Assembly (NCBI RefSeq): GCF_042650645.1
Contig: NZ_JBHSBI010000001.1
Coordinates: 434,001 to 498,000 of the forward strand
Origin: Nonomuraea purpurea
Lineage (GTDB): Bacteria > Actinomycetota > Actinomycetes > Streptosporangiales > Streptosporangiaceae
Direction of reading: 5' to 3'
DNA length: 64,000 nt
The notes below the pieces were generated by a model. It did not search any database, was not told the origin of the DNA, and saw only the letters and a list, made by a program, of their open reading frames with translations. Position numbers and translations under genes: made by a program. Shown here in pieces: positions 26,558 to 36,114 of the stretch (positions are counted from its first letter, which is position 1; the number at the start of each line of letters is the position of its first letter).

Positions 26558-29110
26558 ATGCACCCGCTGCACGATTACATGGCGAAGCTCCTTGCTGACA
26601 GGCTAAGCGCTCGGAAGGTCGTTGTTTGGTACGACCAGCGAAGCGAGTTCACACCGTTCGTGCACGAGGTTCGCGGTGGTCCACGTGCCGGCGCTGTGCC
26701 TGTGCCGGTGTCTGTGGGTGGAACCCACGTCCAGCTCGTCGAGTACGCTGGGTCGATGTTCGAGCTACGGAACGCAGTCGAGCCATACGTGAACGGCGAC
26801 GCGGCCGACGCCGTCGTCGTATATCTCCCTGGCTGTGCCCGTGATCCCCGTGGCTCGGTGCTCATGGAGCTGGAAGAGGCGGGCACCCGGTGGAATCCGA
26901 AGCTGGTGCAGCTCGCTAGGAACCTGCTGCTGAAGACCTACACGCTCGGTGTGGTCGATCAGATGCTAGCGGCTGACAGGAAGCTGACGTACGAGGATCT
27001 GGCGCGGATGGCCGAAAGCGACGGGCCGGAGCCACCGTCGATCCTGAAGACCATTTTTCGTGATGCCCGGGACGGCGATGCGATGCTAGGCGCCTGGCTG
27101 ACGGACGAATCTCATGACACCGCCATCAGCGCGAAGGCCGCCACGACTGAACTCATCTCACTAATCAAGGCGAGGCTGGGTCTGGAGCTGCCCGACGCCG
27201 CCCTGCCGAAACTACGGGCAATCACGGCGCGCTACGTTCTAGTCAACGAGTTCCGTATGGATCTGGTGGGATCGGCACCGGCGACTCTCGAAGGGGTCCC
27301 GACGCCGCCCTCCGCCCAATCCACCTCGGCCGTGCGAGAGCTGGCCACGCGGCTACGGGCCGACTTCTCGGCCGCCTACCCAGCGCTGGCCGACCGGGTG
27401 GAGGATGAGCTGCGTCTACGGGACATGAAGGTGCCCGGGGGCGCGCTCGGCTCGATTGACACTTTTCGTTTTGAAGAGCGTGAGTTGCTGAGCCACTGCG
27501 CCGACCTGATCGTGGAAGCGCGGTACGACGAGACGCTCGCCATTGTCACCCAACGAGAGCGCAGTTTCTGGCTGGTGCTGAACGTCGGGCGTAAGGCCCA
27601 GTGGGAAGCGGTCCGCCGGATGGCGGAGCTGGGCCATGAAGCGGTACGGGTGCGCGCCGAGTTGGGCCGAGCCAACGGTGATGCGCGCACCTGGCTCACC
27701 CGGTACACGGACGCCCCATGCGAGTGGTACCGCGTGGATCAGGCCCAACGGCGTCTAGAAGCCTGGGTGGCCACCCTAGACGACGATCCAGACGAACGAC
27801 CGCTAGGTCTGGTGCGGCGGGCGTACGAGGACACCTGCTACCTCATGGCAACAAGCTTCGTCGAAGCTCTGCGCTCATCCGACTGGATCATCCCCGATGC
27901 GCTGCACCAGACGCACGTATACGGTGAGGTTGTCGCGGAGCAGCCGAAACCCGTGGCGTACTTCCTGGTCGACGCGATGAGGTACGAGATGGGCGTCGAG
28001 CTGGCGAGCCGGCTGCCGGAGAGTTCGGAGGTTTCGGTGCGGCCCGGCGTCGCTGCGCTGCCTAGCATCACGCCCGTCGGGATGGCTGCCCTGCAACCGG
28101 GCGCTTCCGCTAGCTTCTCCGTCGTCGAGGAAGGCGAGAGACTCGGCGCCAGGATCGAAAGCACCTTTCTTCCGGATCTGACTGCGCGGCAAAGATACAT
28201 CAAGGCCCGCACCCCGAAGTCGGCCGATGTCTCGCTTGCTGAGCTGCTCAGCCTGCCACCGTCGAAGTTGGCGAAGAAGCTTAACGACGCGCATCTCGTG
28301 GTGGTCCGATCGCAAGAGATCGACAAGGTCGGCGAGGCGGGGTTCACCTTTCACGCCAGACAGGTAATGGACACGGTCATTGACAACATTGCCCGGGCGA
28401 TCCGCAAGCTGGCGGCTGCTGGCGTGGGCTACGCCGTTGTCACCGCAGACCACGGCCATCTCTTCTTCGCCACCGACCGGGACGAGTCGATGCGTACGGA
28501 CCCACCTGGCGGCCGCACGGTGGACCTGCATCGACGCTGCTGGATCGGTCACGGCGGCGCAACACCGCCGGGATGCATCCGGGTCGCGGCGTCCGCTCTT
28601 GGATACGACTCAGACCTCGAACTGGTTTTCCCGGCCGGGTCGGGGGTTTTCAGAGCCGGAGGGGACCTCGCCTTTCACCACGGTGGTGCGACTCTGCAGG
28701 AGATGGTCATTCCCGTCATCACGATCAGGACCGCGGCAGGTGCGACCAAGCCTGACACCACCGCGAGCGTCACCGTGACGGAGACCCCGGAGACCATCAC
28801 GAACCGGATCTTCACTGTCACACTGTCGTTGGGGAGTGGACAGATGATGTTGGGAACGACCGGAATGGCCGTACGCGCCATGCTCATCGCAGACGGTAAC
28901 CAGGTCGGCGCGGTCGGCATGGCGGCCGGAGCGGAGTTCGATCGCGCCACCGAACGCATCCAACTCGAACCTGGCCGGTCCACCACCGTAGGCTTCCAGC
29001 TCACGGACGACACCGTCGATTCACTCCAGATCGTCGTGCTGGACCCGGAAACGGACGCGGAACTGTACCGGTCACGGACCAAGATCCCGGTACGGCTTGG
29101 TGTGCGATGA
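26558..29110 (+). CDS. pglZ: BREX protein PglZ
   Basis: An 850-residue PglZ-domain protein. The alkaline-phosphatase-superfamily metal-site motifs are visible: YFLVDAMRYEMGVEL at about residue 470 and VTADHGHLFF at about 629. The N-terminus (HPLHDYMAKLLADRLSARKVVVWYDQRSEF) is the usual BREX-1/2 type. The ATG at 26558 has GGAGG eight bases upstream and is preferred over an in-frame GTG at 26543. PglZ is a core component of every BREX type; a nuclease-like or phosphatase-like activity has been suggested. Its stop overlaps the brxL ATG. Confidence 0.9.
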   Translation: MHPLHDYMAKLLADRLSARKVVVWYDQRSEFTPFVHEVRGGPRAGAVPVPVSVGGTHVQLVEYAGSMFELRNAVEPYVNGDAADAVVVYLPGCARDPRGSVLMELEEAGTRWNPKLVQLARNLLLKTYTLGVVDQMLAADRKLTYEDLARMAESDGPEPPSILKTIFRDARDGDAMLGAWLTDESHDTAISAKAATTELISLIKARLGLELPDAALPKLRAITARYVLVNEFRMDLVGSAPATLEGVPTPPSAQSTSAVRELATRLRADFSAAYPALADRVEDELRLRDMKVPGGALGSIDTFRFEERELLSHCADLIVEARYDETLAIVTQRERSFWLVLNVGRKAQWEAVRRMAELGHEAVRVRAELGRANGDARTWLTRYTDAPCEWYRVDQAQRRLEAWVATLDDDPDERPLGLVRRAYEDTCYLMATSFVEALRSSDWIIPDALHQTHVYGEVVAEQPKPVAYFLVDAMRYEMGVELASRLPESSEVSVRPGVAALPSITPVGMAALQPGASASFSVVEEGERLGARIESTFLPDLTARQRYIKARTPKSADVSLAELLSLPPSKLAKKLNDAHLVVVRSQEIDKVGEAGFTFHARQVMDTVIDNIARAIRKLAAAGVGYAVVTADHGHLFFATDRDESMRTDPPGGRTVDLHRRCWIGHGGATPPGCIRVAASALGYDSDLELVFPAGSGVFRAGGDLAFHHGGATLQEMVIPVITIRTAAGATKPDTTASVTVTETPETITNRIFTVTLSLGSGQMMLGTTGMAVRAMLIADGNQVGAVGMAAGAEFDRATERIQLEPGRSTTVGFQLTDDTVDSLQIVVLDPETDAELYRSRTKIPVRLGVR

Positions 29111-31146
29111 GCGCGGAGCCCATTCCCCGCGACATGCTGGACGACAAGGCCAACCGGCTCTTTGCCGGCAAGGTGGTCCGCAAGGACCTGGTCCGGAAGG
29201 TGAAGGTCGGTGCGAACGTACCGGTCTTCGTCCTGGAATTCCTGCTGGGTAAATACTGCGCATCCTCCGACGAGCTGACCATCCAGATGGGTCTGCAGGT
29301 CGTCAATGACACTCTCGCGAACAACTACATCCGCGCCGACGAATCGATGAAGGCGCAAGCGATCGTGAAGGATCGCGGGCGCCACACGTTCATCGACAAG
29401 GTCAAGGTCCGCCTCGTCGACTCCGACTACTGGGCCGAGGTCACCAACTTCGGACACAAGCATGTCCACATCCCAGCGCACTACGTCCGCGAGTACGAGC
29501 GGCTGGTGATGGGCGGGATTTGGGCCCAGGTCGATATGCGGTTCGAGTACGACGAGGAGTCACGGGGCAAGAACCCGTTCTGGATTGACCGGCTGATGCC
29601 GATCCAAATCGCCACCTTTGACCTGGAGGAATACCGGAAAACGCGCAGCGAGTTCACCACCGACGAGTGGCTAGATTTGATCATCCGCAGTACGGGTTAC
29701 GAGCCAGATGAGATGTCCCGCCGGCTGAAGTTGCTCTTCCTAGTCAGGCTGATCCCCTTTGCCGAGCGTAACTACAACCTCGTCGAACTAGGGCCGCGAG
29801 GCACCGGCAAAAGTTACGTGGTACAGGAGGTCTCTCCGTACTCGGCTCTACTCACAGGTGGCACGACGGTCGCCAATCTCTTCGGGCACCTGTCCGGACG
29901 GCAGAAAGGCATGGTGCAAATCTGGGATGTCGTCGGCTTCGACGAGGTCGCCGACCTGCAGAAGATGCCCAAAGAAGTAATCACGACGATGAAGACCTAC
30001 TGCGAGTCAGGTACCTTCCAGCGCGGGCAGGAGGCGATGTCCGGCGACGCTAGCATCGCCATGTTCGGCAACACCAACCAACCTGTCGACGTGATGGTGC
30101 AGACCGGCCACCTCTTCTCACCGATGCCCAGCGTCATCCGGGATGATATGGCCTTCATCGACCGCATTCACTACTATCTCCCTGGTTGGGAGATCCCCAA
30201 AATGCGCAACGAGCTCTTCACCAATCACTATGGGTTCGTTGTCGACTATCTCGCCGAAGCGCTGCGCGAGATGCGCAAGCACAACTACACAGAACTAATC
30301 GACCGGCACTTCTCGCTCGGCTCGCATCTAAACGCCCGCGACCGAAAGGCGGTACGCAAGACAGTCTCCGGTTTGGCGAAGATCCTGTTCCCGCATGGCG
30401 AGGTGGCTCGGGAGGAGCTGGAAGAGCTCCTGGAATTCGCGCTGGAGGGTAGGCGGCGAGTCAAGGAGCAACTCAAGAAGATGGGTTCTTTCGAGTATTA
30501 CCACACTTCGTTCGGTTACACGCTCCAGGAGACCGGCGAAGAGCGTTTCGTGGGCGTGCCTGAACAGGGCGGACGAGATCTGATCTCAACAGATCCGTTG
30601 TCGCCGGGTACCGTGTACAGCGCCGGAGTCACCTCCGACGGCACGGTTGGCCTGTACCGCATCGAAATCTCGGTCTCTAGCGGGACCGGCAAGCTGAAGC
30701 TCGCCGGTGGCGTCGATGGTGTCACTAAGGAATCAGTCCAGCGCGCGTTCAGCTACCTGTCGACGAAGAAAGTCGAACTCCTTGTTGCCCAGGATTTGGA
30801 TGTCTCAGACGTTCACGTAGAAATTATTGATCTACTCGGCAATCGCGTGGAGGCGGAGCTCGGAGTAGCGTTCCTTGTTGCTTGCTATTCGGCCTTGCGA
30901 AAATCGCCGGTAGGCCCTGCACTACTCATATTGGGTGATATGAGCGTTCAGGGAAATATCAAGCCAATGCGCTCACTCACAGAGCCGCTGCAAGTTGCTA
31001 AAGACAACGGCGCCAAGCGGGCACTCATCCCAATTGAGAACAAGAGAAACTTTCTTGATGTGAGTGCTGAAATCATGGAGCAGGTCGACCCAGCCTTCTA
31101 CGGCGACCCCAAGACAGCCGCCATGAAGGCTCTTGGAGGGCCATAG
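29107..31146 (+). CDS. brxL: BREX Lon-like protease/ATPase BrxL
   Basis: A 679-residue BrxL. The central AAA+ part has Walker A GPRGTGKS at about residues 229-236 and DVVGFDEVADLQKMP as Walker B. The C-terminal ~180 residues are a Lon-protease-like domain (VEAELGVAFLVACYSAL, LGDMSVQGNIKPMRSL). BrxL is diagnostic of type 1 (and 4) BREX and has been shown elsewhere to be a hexameric DNA-binding AAA+ machine essential for phage exclusion. ATGA overlap with pglZ. Last gene of the operon; the last ~300 bases have lower GC than the rest. Confidence 0.9.
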   Translation: MSAEPIPRDMLDDKANRLFAGKVVRKDLVRKVKVGANVPVFVLEFLLGKYCASSDELTIQMGLQVVNDTLANNYIRADESMKAQAIVKDRGRHTFIDKVKVRLVDSDYWAEVTNFGHKHVHIPAHYVREYERLVMGGIWAQVDMRFEYDEESRGKNPFWIDRLMPIQIATFDLEEYRKTRSEFTTDEWLDLIIRSTGYEPDEMSRRLKLLFLVRLIPFAERNYNLVELGPRGTGKSYVVQEVSPYSALLTGGTTVANLFGHLSGRQKGMVQIWDVVGFDEVADLQKMPKEVITTMKTYCESGTFQRGQEAMSGDASIAMFGNTNQPVDVMVQTGHLFSPMPSVIRDDMAFIDRIHYYLPGWEIPKMRNELFTNHYGFVVDYLAEALREMRKHNYTELIDRHFSLGSHLNARDRKAVRKTVSGLAKILFPHGEVAREELEELLEFALEGRRRVKEQLKKMGSFEYYHTSFGYTLQETGEERFVGVPEQGGRDLISTDPLSPGTVYSAGVTSDGTVGLYRIEISVSSGTGKLKLAGGVDGVTKESVQRAFSYLSTKKVELLVAQDLDVSDVHVEIIDLLGNRVEAELGVAFLVACYSALRKSPVGPALLILGDMSVQGNIKPMRSLTEPLQVAKDNGAKRALIPIENKRNFLDVSAEIMEQVDPAFYGDPKTAAMKALGGP

Positions 31147-31235
31147 AGAAGTCGGGGGCTTCCGGTACTCGGGCCTGGCGGCTCTGCGCTCCGCGTCGGC
31201 TTGCCACCGAATGACACGGTTGCTTCGCGATCGGG

Positions 31236-31293
31236 CGGGGGAAATGCAGGGGATGATCTTCGTGGCACATACCCTGCGGGAGGCTATTTCCCC
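31236..31293. repeat. Imperfect inverted repeat downstream of brxL
   Basis: GGGGGAAATGCAGGG at about 31236-31251 pairs with CCCTGC (31272-31277) and ATTTCCCC (31286-31293), the right arm being interrupted by eight extra bases. It may be a terminator for the BREX operon or a remnant of a mobile-element end. It lies exactly between the last BREX gene and the truncated regulator gene. Confidence 0.35.
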
Positions 31294-31296
31294 ATT

Positions 31297-32085
31297 TCAA
31301 ACCGCCTGAAGAGATGGAGAAGCCCGCACTCTCCGAAGGCGGGTGTCCGGACGAAACGGACGTGAGTTCATGTTCGCCTGCCGGGCCAGGTCCTCCACCG
31401 TGAGCGGCTGGTCCAGCCGCCGCATCACCCAGGGGAGCAGCTCGGCCAGGGGGTGGCGGTCGTGGGCGGGCACCGGGGTGGTGACGAACTGGGCCTGGCC
31501 GCCGGCCCGGTGGGGTGGCACGACCAGGCGGCGGGCGACCACGTTGGCGACCGCCGAGCCGTGATCGCGGCGGATCAGATGCAGGCACAGGTCCATCGCT
31601 GCCGCCTTGCCCGCGGACGTGAGCACGTTGCCGTTGTCGACGTAGAGCACGTCCGGGTCGACCTTCACCCGGGGATAGCGCGCGGCCAGCTGCTCGGTGT
31701 GGGCCCAGTGCGTGGTCGCGGACAGCCCGTCCAGCAGGCCGGCGGCGGCGAGTACGAACACGCCCGTGCACAGGGAGACGACCCGCGCGCCCGCCTCGTG
31801 GGCTGCGCGCACCGCTTCGACCAGGTCGGCCGGCGGGGCCGAGTCGACGTCCGCCAAGGCGGGGACGATCACGGTGTCGGAGTGCGCCAGCCGGTCGAGC
31901 CCGCAGTCCGGCTCCAGCAGAAACCGGCCGACTCGGACGGCGTGCGTGCCGCACACCCGGACGTCGTACCACGGGCCTGGCACGGCGTCCGGGGCGGAGC
32001 CGAACACCTCGTAGGCCAGGGACAGCTCGAAGTGCAGCATCCCGTCGGTGGCGGCGACCGCGACGGAGCGCGGGACAGAACTCAT
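31297..32085 (-). pseudogene. GlxA/AraC-type regulator lacking most of its DNA-binding domain
   Basis: About 262 residues. The N-terminal DJ-1/PfpI-like sensor (ELSLAYEVFGSAPDAVPGPWY..., VSLCTGVFVLAAAGLLDG, HWAHTEQLAARYP, NVLTSAGKAAAMDLCLHLI) is intact. The AraC HTH begins normally (DQPLTVEDLARQANMNSRPF) but after about 25 residues turns into unrelated sequence and stops; the second HTH motif, about 60 residues, is missing. The break lies at about 31,360, next to the BREX operon end, as expected if the island's arrival or a later deletion removed the 3' end. The start may instead be ATG 32106. The divergent oxidoreductase at 32187 is the likely original target. Confidence 0.8.
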
Positions 32086-32186
32086 GTCGGAAATTGTACG
32101 GGTCATGTCGTTTCGGACGCTGGCACCGATGGGCCGACGGCGACAGGATCTCCGCATCGGATCACTTCGAGCACGAGGGAACAGAC

Positions 32187-33230
32187 ATGGGATCGGGTCG
32201 GAACGTGGCAGTGTTCGGCGCATACGGGCACACCGGGCGGTTCGTGGTCGCGGAGCTGCGCGAGCGCGGATACGTCCCGCTGGCCATCGGCCGCGACCAG
32301 GACAAGCTGCTGGCGCTGGCGCAGACCCAACCGGGACTGGAGACGCGGCAGGCGTCGGTCGACGATCCGGCCTCGCTCGACCGCGCGCTGAACGGCGCGA
32401 CCGCCGTGATTAACTGCGCCGGTCCCTTCGCCACGACCGCCGCCCCGCTGGTCGAGGCGGCGCTGCGCGCCGGCATCCCGTATGTCGACGTGGCGGCCGA
32501 GATCGAGGCGAACGTTGACACGTTCGCGCACTTTGCGGAGCGCGCCCGCGCCGCGGACACCGTGGTGGTCCCGGCGATGGCCTTCTACGGCGGCCTCGGC
32601 GACCTGTTGGTCACCACCGCGATGGGCGACTGGACGGCGGCGGACGAGGCCCACATCGCCTACAGCCTGAGCAGTTGGCACCCCACTGCCGGGACGCTCG
32701 CTTCGGGCACGGTCTCGGGGCAGCGGCGGGGCGGCCGCCGTGTCCGCTACACCGGCGGACGGCTGGAGTACCACGATGACGCTCTGCCGACCCTGGAGTG
32801 GCCCTTCCCGGCTCCGCTCGGTCCCCAGAGAGTCATCGGAGAGTTCACCATGGCCGACGTCGTCACCATTCCGAGCCACCTGGCCATCCCGGATGTGCGC
32901 ACCTACATGGCGGCCAAGGCGGCCGCGGACCTGTCCGCTGCTGACGCCTCGGCGTTGACCGCCGTCGACGAGCGCGGACGCTCCGCGCAGACCTTCGTCG
33001 TCGACGTCCTCGTCCGCTCGGGCGGAGCGGAACGTCGCGCGGTCGCCTCCGGTCAGGACATCTACGCCATCAGCGCGCCGCTCGCGGTGGAGGCCGTCGA
33101 CCGCATCTTCACCGGCCGGACCAGGACCACCGGCGTCGCCTCCGCAGGCGCGGTCTTCGACGTCCCGGACTTCCTCCACGCCCTGTCCTCGCACCTCTCG
33201 CTGCACGTTCCGCTCGACACACGCGGCTGA
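32187..33230 (+). CDS. Saccharopine dehydrogenase-like NAD(P)-binding oxidoreductase
   Basis: A 347-residue protein with an N-terminal Rossmann fold (VAVFGAYGHTGRFVVAELRERG, dinucleotide motif GAYGHTG) and saccharopine-dehydrogenase-NADP family features (VINCAGPF, GIPYVDVAAE, MAFYGGLGDLL). Such trans-acting enoyl-reductase-like proteins act on varied substrates; none can be named here. The ATG at 32187 has GAGGGA upstream and is preferred over an in-frame ATG at 32094. It is divergent from the truncated GlxA-type regulator. Confidence 0.85.
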   Translation: MGSGRNVAVFGAYGHTGRFVVAELRERGYVPLAIGRDQDKLLALAQTQPGLETRQASVDDPASLDRALNGATAVINCAGPFATTAAPLVEAALRAGIPYVDVAAEIEANVDTFAHFAERARAADTVVVPAMAFYGGLGDLLVTTAMGDWTAADEAHIAYSLSSWHPTAGTLASGTVSGQRRGGRRVRYTGGRLEYHDDALPTLEWPFPAPLGPQRVIGEFTMADVVTIPSHLAIPDVRTYMAAKAAADLSAADASALTAVDERGRSAQTFVVDVLVRSGGAERRAVASGQDIYAISAPLAVEAVDRIFTGRTRTTGVASAGAVFDVPDFLHALSSHLSLHVPLDTRG

Positions 33231-33235
33231 ACCGG

Positions 33236-34288
33236 TCAGCGGGTCGGGGTCCGGGGACGGTTCCACCAGAGGGAAAGGGAAAGGGCCGCGGTGATGAGGA
33301 GGGCGCCGCCGGCGGCGAAGGCGGCGGCTGTGTCGACCCGTTGACGGATGACGGTGAAGCTGCCGGGGAGCGCGTCGAGGGCGCTTTGGAGCTGGTCGGC
33401 GTTCTCGGCGCGGTGGTAGGAGCCGCCGGTGGTCTTAGCTATCTGCTTGAGTGCGGGCTCGTCGATCATGCGGACGTTGCGGTCGAATCTGCCACGACCA
33501 CCGAAGCCGCCGCCCCAGCCGCCGAAGCCGCCGTCGAACTGGGAGTTGTCGCAGACCATCGGGGCCGGGTTCGTGGTGCCGAAGCCGATGGTGAAGACGC
33601 GGACCCGGCGCAGCGCCGCCTCCTGGGCGGCGATCTGCGGGTCGACGCCCTGGGTGTTGGCGCCGTCGGTCAGCACGACGATCGCGGCACCGGCGTAGCC
33701 TGCCCCACCGCTGCCGGTGGGGTTCGCGCCGGTGGGGGCGACCGACGGGTCGACCTCCGCGATCGCGTCGATCGAGGCGAGCATGGACTGTCCGATCGCG
33801 GTGCCGCGGGACACAGTGAGGCCGTCCAGCGCCTTGATCAGTGACTCGGTGTCGTCGGTGGGAGGGACGAGCAGGCCCGCGCTGCCCGCGAAGGTGACCA
33901 GGCCGATGCGCGGCCCGCCGCGCTGCGACTCGATGAAGTCCGCGGCGGCCTTCTTGGCGGCGGTGAGGCGGTTGGGGTCGACGTCCGTGGAGCACATGGA
34001 GCCGGAGGTGTCGAGCGCGAGCAGGATCGTCGCCGACGTCATCGGCACCGGCACCGACGCCTGCGGTCGCGCGGCCCCGACCGCGAGCAGCGCGAGCCCG
34101 GTGATGAACAGTGCCGGGGGGATCTTCCGCGTCCAGCGGGTACGGCCGGGCAGGGCGCTGCGGACGAGCGCGATCGAGGTGACGCGCACGGCGGCCCGCC
34201 TGCGACGGCGTCGCGCCCACGCGCGGATGGCGAAGATCAGCGGGATGATCAGGACGGACAGCAGCGCCCACGGCCATGAGAACGACAT
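33236..34288 (-). CDS. VWA-domain membrane protein (BatA-like), last gene of the MoxR operon
   Basis: A 350-residue protein with two N-terminal membrane segments (WALLSVLIIPLIFAI; ALFITGLALLAVGAA), a von Willebrand A domain with MIDAS DTSGSM, and a C-terminal membrane helix (AFAAGGALLITAALSLSLWW). A Gly/Trp-rich insertion (GGFGGWGGGFGGRGR) sits in the VWA domain. It starts directly after the stop of the second VWA gene. Such MoxR-DUF58-VWA operons are thought to assemble or chaperone metal-dependent complexes at the membrane. Confidence 0.85.
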   Translation of the reverse strand: MSFSWPWALLSVLIIPLIFAIRAWARRRRRRAAVRVTSIALVRSALPGRTRWTRKIPPALFITGLALLAVGAARPQASVPVPMTSATILLALDTSGSMCSTDVDPNRLTAAKKAAADFIESQRGGPRIGLVTFAGSAGLLVPPTDDTESLIKALDGLTVSRGTAIGQSMLASIDAIAEVDPSVAPTGANPTGSGGAGYAGAAIVVLTDGANTQGVDPQIAAQEAALRRVRVFTIGFGTTNPAPMVCDNSQFDGGFGGWGGGFGGRGRFDRNVRMIDEPALKQIAKTTGGSYHRAENADQLQSALDALPGSFTVIRQRVDTAAAFAAGGALLITAALSLSLWWNRPRTPTR

Positions 34289-35230
34289 TCAGATCACCCG
34301 TCCTGACCGGAGCACGGTGAGCGCCGCTCCTGCGGTGAGCAGCGCGAGGGCGAGCCCGATCAGGGCGCCGGCGAGGGGGAGCGGCTCGTCGGAGACGGTG
34401 AGCCGCAGATCGATCGTGTCGGCGATCCCGTCGAGCCGCGCGGTGTCGGAGGCGGGGTGGTAGGCGCCGCCGGTGGTCTGCGCGATCAAGGTGAGGGTGT
34501 CCTGTTCGAGCGAGGTCTGCAGGTGGTAGCCGTCGACCTGCACCGTCGCCCCGGCCGTCGTGCCGACCCCGACGGTGTGGATCTGGACGCCCGCCTGCTG
34601 GGCCAGGGCGGCGGCCCGTTCGACGTCCGCGCCCTGGTTCTGGCCGTCGGAGAACATCACGATCGTCGCCGACGGCCAGTAGCCGAGGTCGGGTGCGGTG
34701 CCGTCGCGGCCGATGGCCGCCTGCTTGCCGGTGATCGCCGTCAGTGAGGCCGTGATGGCCGTCCCCAGTGAGGTGCCGCCGGTGATCTTCAGCCGGTCGA
34801 TGGCCTTGAGCGCGATGGAGTGGTCGGCGTCGGGGCGTGCGGTGGTGAGCGCGCCCCGTTCGAACGCGACGACGCCGACGTCCACGCTGTCGGGCTGCGC
34901 GGCCACGAACGCGCGGGCCGCCCGCTGCGCGGCCGCGAGCCGGGTGGGCGCGACGTCGTCGGCGCCCATGCTGTTGGAGACGTCGATGGCGAGGATGACG
35001 GTGCCCGCGGTGCGCGGGACCGGCACCATGGCCGCCGGTCCGGCGGTGGCGATCGCGAGTACTCCGACGCCGGCGATCGTCAGGCCGGTACCGAGGTACG
35101 CCCGGCGGCCGGTCGGCACGGCCGAGGCGAGCGCCGCCGTCCGGCGTCGCGCCGAGACGACGGCCGCCCAGGCGAGCGCCGCCGTGACGAGCAGTCCGAC
35201 GGCCAGCAGCAGCGGGGAGGACAGGGTCAT
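34289..35230 (-). CDS. VWA-domain membrane protein (BatA-like)
   Basis: A 313-residue paralogue of the next gene. N-terminal membrane segments (LLLAVGLLVTAALAWAAVV; GLTIAGVGVLAIATAGPAA), VWA domain with MIDAS-type DVSNSM (DxSxS), and a C-terminal membrane helix (PLAGALIGLALALLTAGAALTV). ATGA overlap with the DUF58 gene. Part of the same five-gene minus-strand operon. Confidence 0.85.
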   Translation of the reverse strand: MTLSSPLLLAVGLLVTAALAWAAVVSARRRTAALASAVPTGRRAYLGTGLTIAGVGVLAIATAGPAAMVPVPRTAGTVILAIDVSNSMGADDVAPTRLAAAQRAARAFVAAQPDSVDVGVVAFERGALTTARPDADHSIALKAIDRLKITGGTSLGTAITASLTAITGKQAAIGRDGTAPDLGYWPSATIVMFSDGQNQGADVERAAALAQQAGVQIHTVGVGTTAGATVQVDGYHLQTSLEQDTLTLIAQTTGGAYHPASDTARLDGIADTIDLRLTVSDEPLPLAGALIGLALALLTAGAALTVLRSGRVI

Positions 35231-36108
35231 GGCGACCGGTCCCGGGTTCGGGAGACGACCTCGACGAGCGCCTCGGCCAGGTCACGGTCGGTGTCGATGC
35301 GGTGGACGGGCACCCCGGCCCGGCGCATGCCCGCCGCGAGCCGGGCGTCGCGGGCGTCGACGGCCTCGCGGAAGCGGACCCGTAACAGCGGGTCGGCGGA
35401 GTCGACGACGAGCTGCTCGCCGGTCTCGGCGTCCTCGACCACGATCAGCCCGGCTTCGGGGAGCACGTCGTCGGCGGTGTCCACGATCCGCAGGGCGACC
35501 ACCTCGTGCCGCCGGGCCAGGCGCTGGAGTGAGCGTTCCCAGTCGCCGTCGCCGATGAAGTCCGACAGTACGACGATGAGGGCGCGGCGGCGCGCGAGCC
35601 GTCCGGCCGCATCGAGCATCTCCGCCAGGTCGGTGGTGGCGCCGCGCGCTGCGGAGGTGCGTTGCAGCTCGGCGCCGATCCGCAGCGCGTGCCGCCGGGA
35701 GGTGCCGGGCGGCACGACGCGCAGCATCCCGGTGTCGAACAGCAGCGCGCCGACGCGGTTGCCGCCCCGGCCGAACAGCCGGGCCAGGACGAGCGCGAGC
35801 TCGGCGAGCACGTCGTGCTTGGCGCGTCCCGGACGGCCGGCCGCCATCGACGCCGACCGGTCGAGCACGAGCCACACCGTCAGTTCGCGGTCCTCGGTGA
35901 AGACGCGCAGGTACGGCTCGTCCAGCCGTGCGGTCACGTTCCAGTCGATGTGCCGGGCGTCGTCGCCGTCGCCATAGGCGCGCAGCCCGGTGAAGTCGAT
36001 CCCGGAGCCTCGGTGCGCGGTGCGGTGGGCGCCCTGGAGCCGGCCGTCCAGCCTGCGGACGACCTTCCACTCCAGGCGGAGCAGGAGCTTGTCGGGGGCG
36101 GTGGCCAT
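35227..36108 (-). CDS. DUF58 protein of the MoxR operon
   Basis: A 293-residue soluble DUF58 protein. Signature DFTGLRAYGDGDDARHIDWNVTARLDEPYLRVF followed by a VWA-like strand VWLVLDRSASM. The family accompanies MoxR ATPases. It lies six bases after the MoxR stop and overlaps the first VWA gene by 4 bases. A different DUF58 protein, with membrane helices, is at 60615. Confidence 0.85.
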   Translation of the reverse strand: MATAPDKLLLRLEWKVVRRLDGRLQGAHRTAHRGSGIDFTGLRAYGDGDDARHIDWNVTARLDEPYLRVFTEDRELTVWLVLDRSASMAAGRPGRAKHDVLAELALVLARLFGRGGNRVGALLFDTGMLRVVPPGTSRRHALRIGAELQRTSAARGATTDLAEMLDAAGRLARRRALIVVLSDFIGDGDWERSLQRLARRHEVVALRIVDTADDVLPEAGLIVVEDAETGEQLVVDSADPLLRVRFREAVDARDARLAAGMRRAGVPVHRIDTDRDLAEALVEVVSRTRDRSP

Positions 36109-36114
36109 GGCAGC

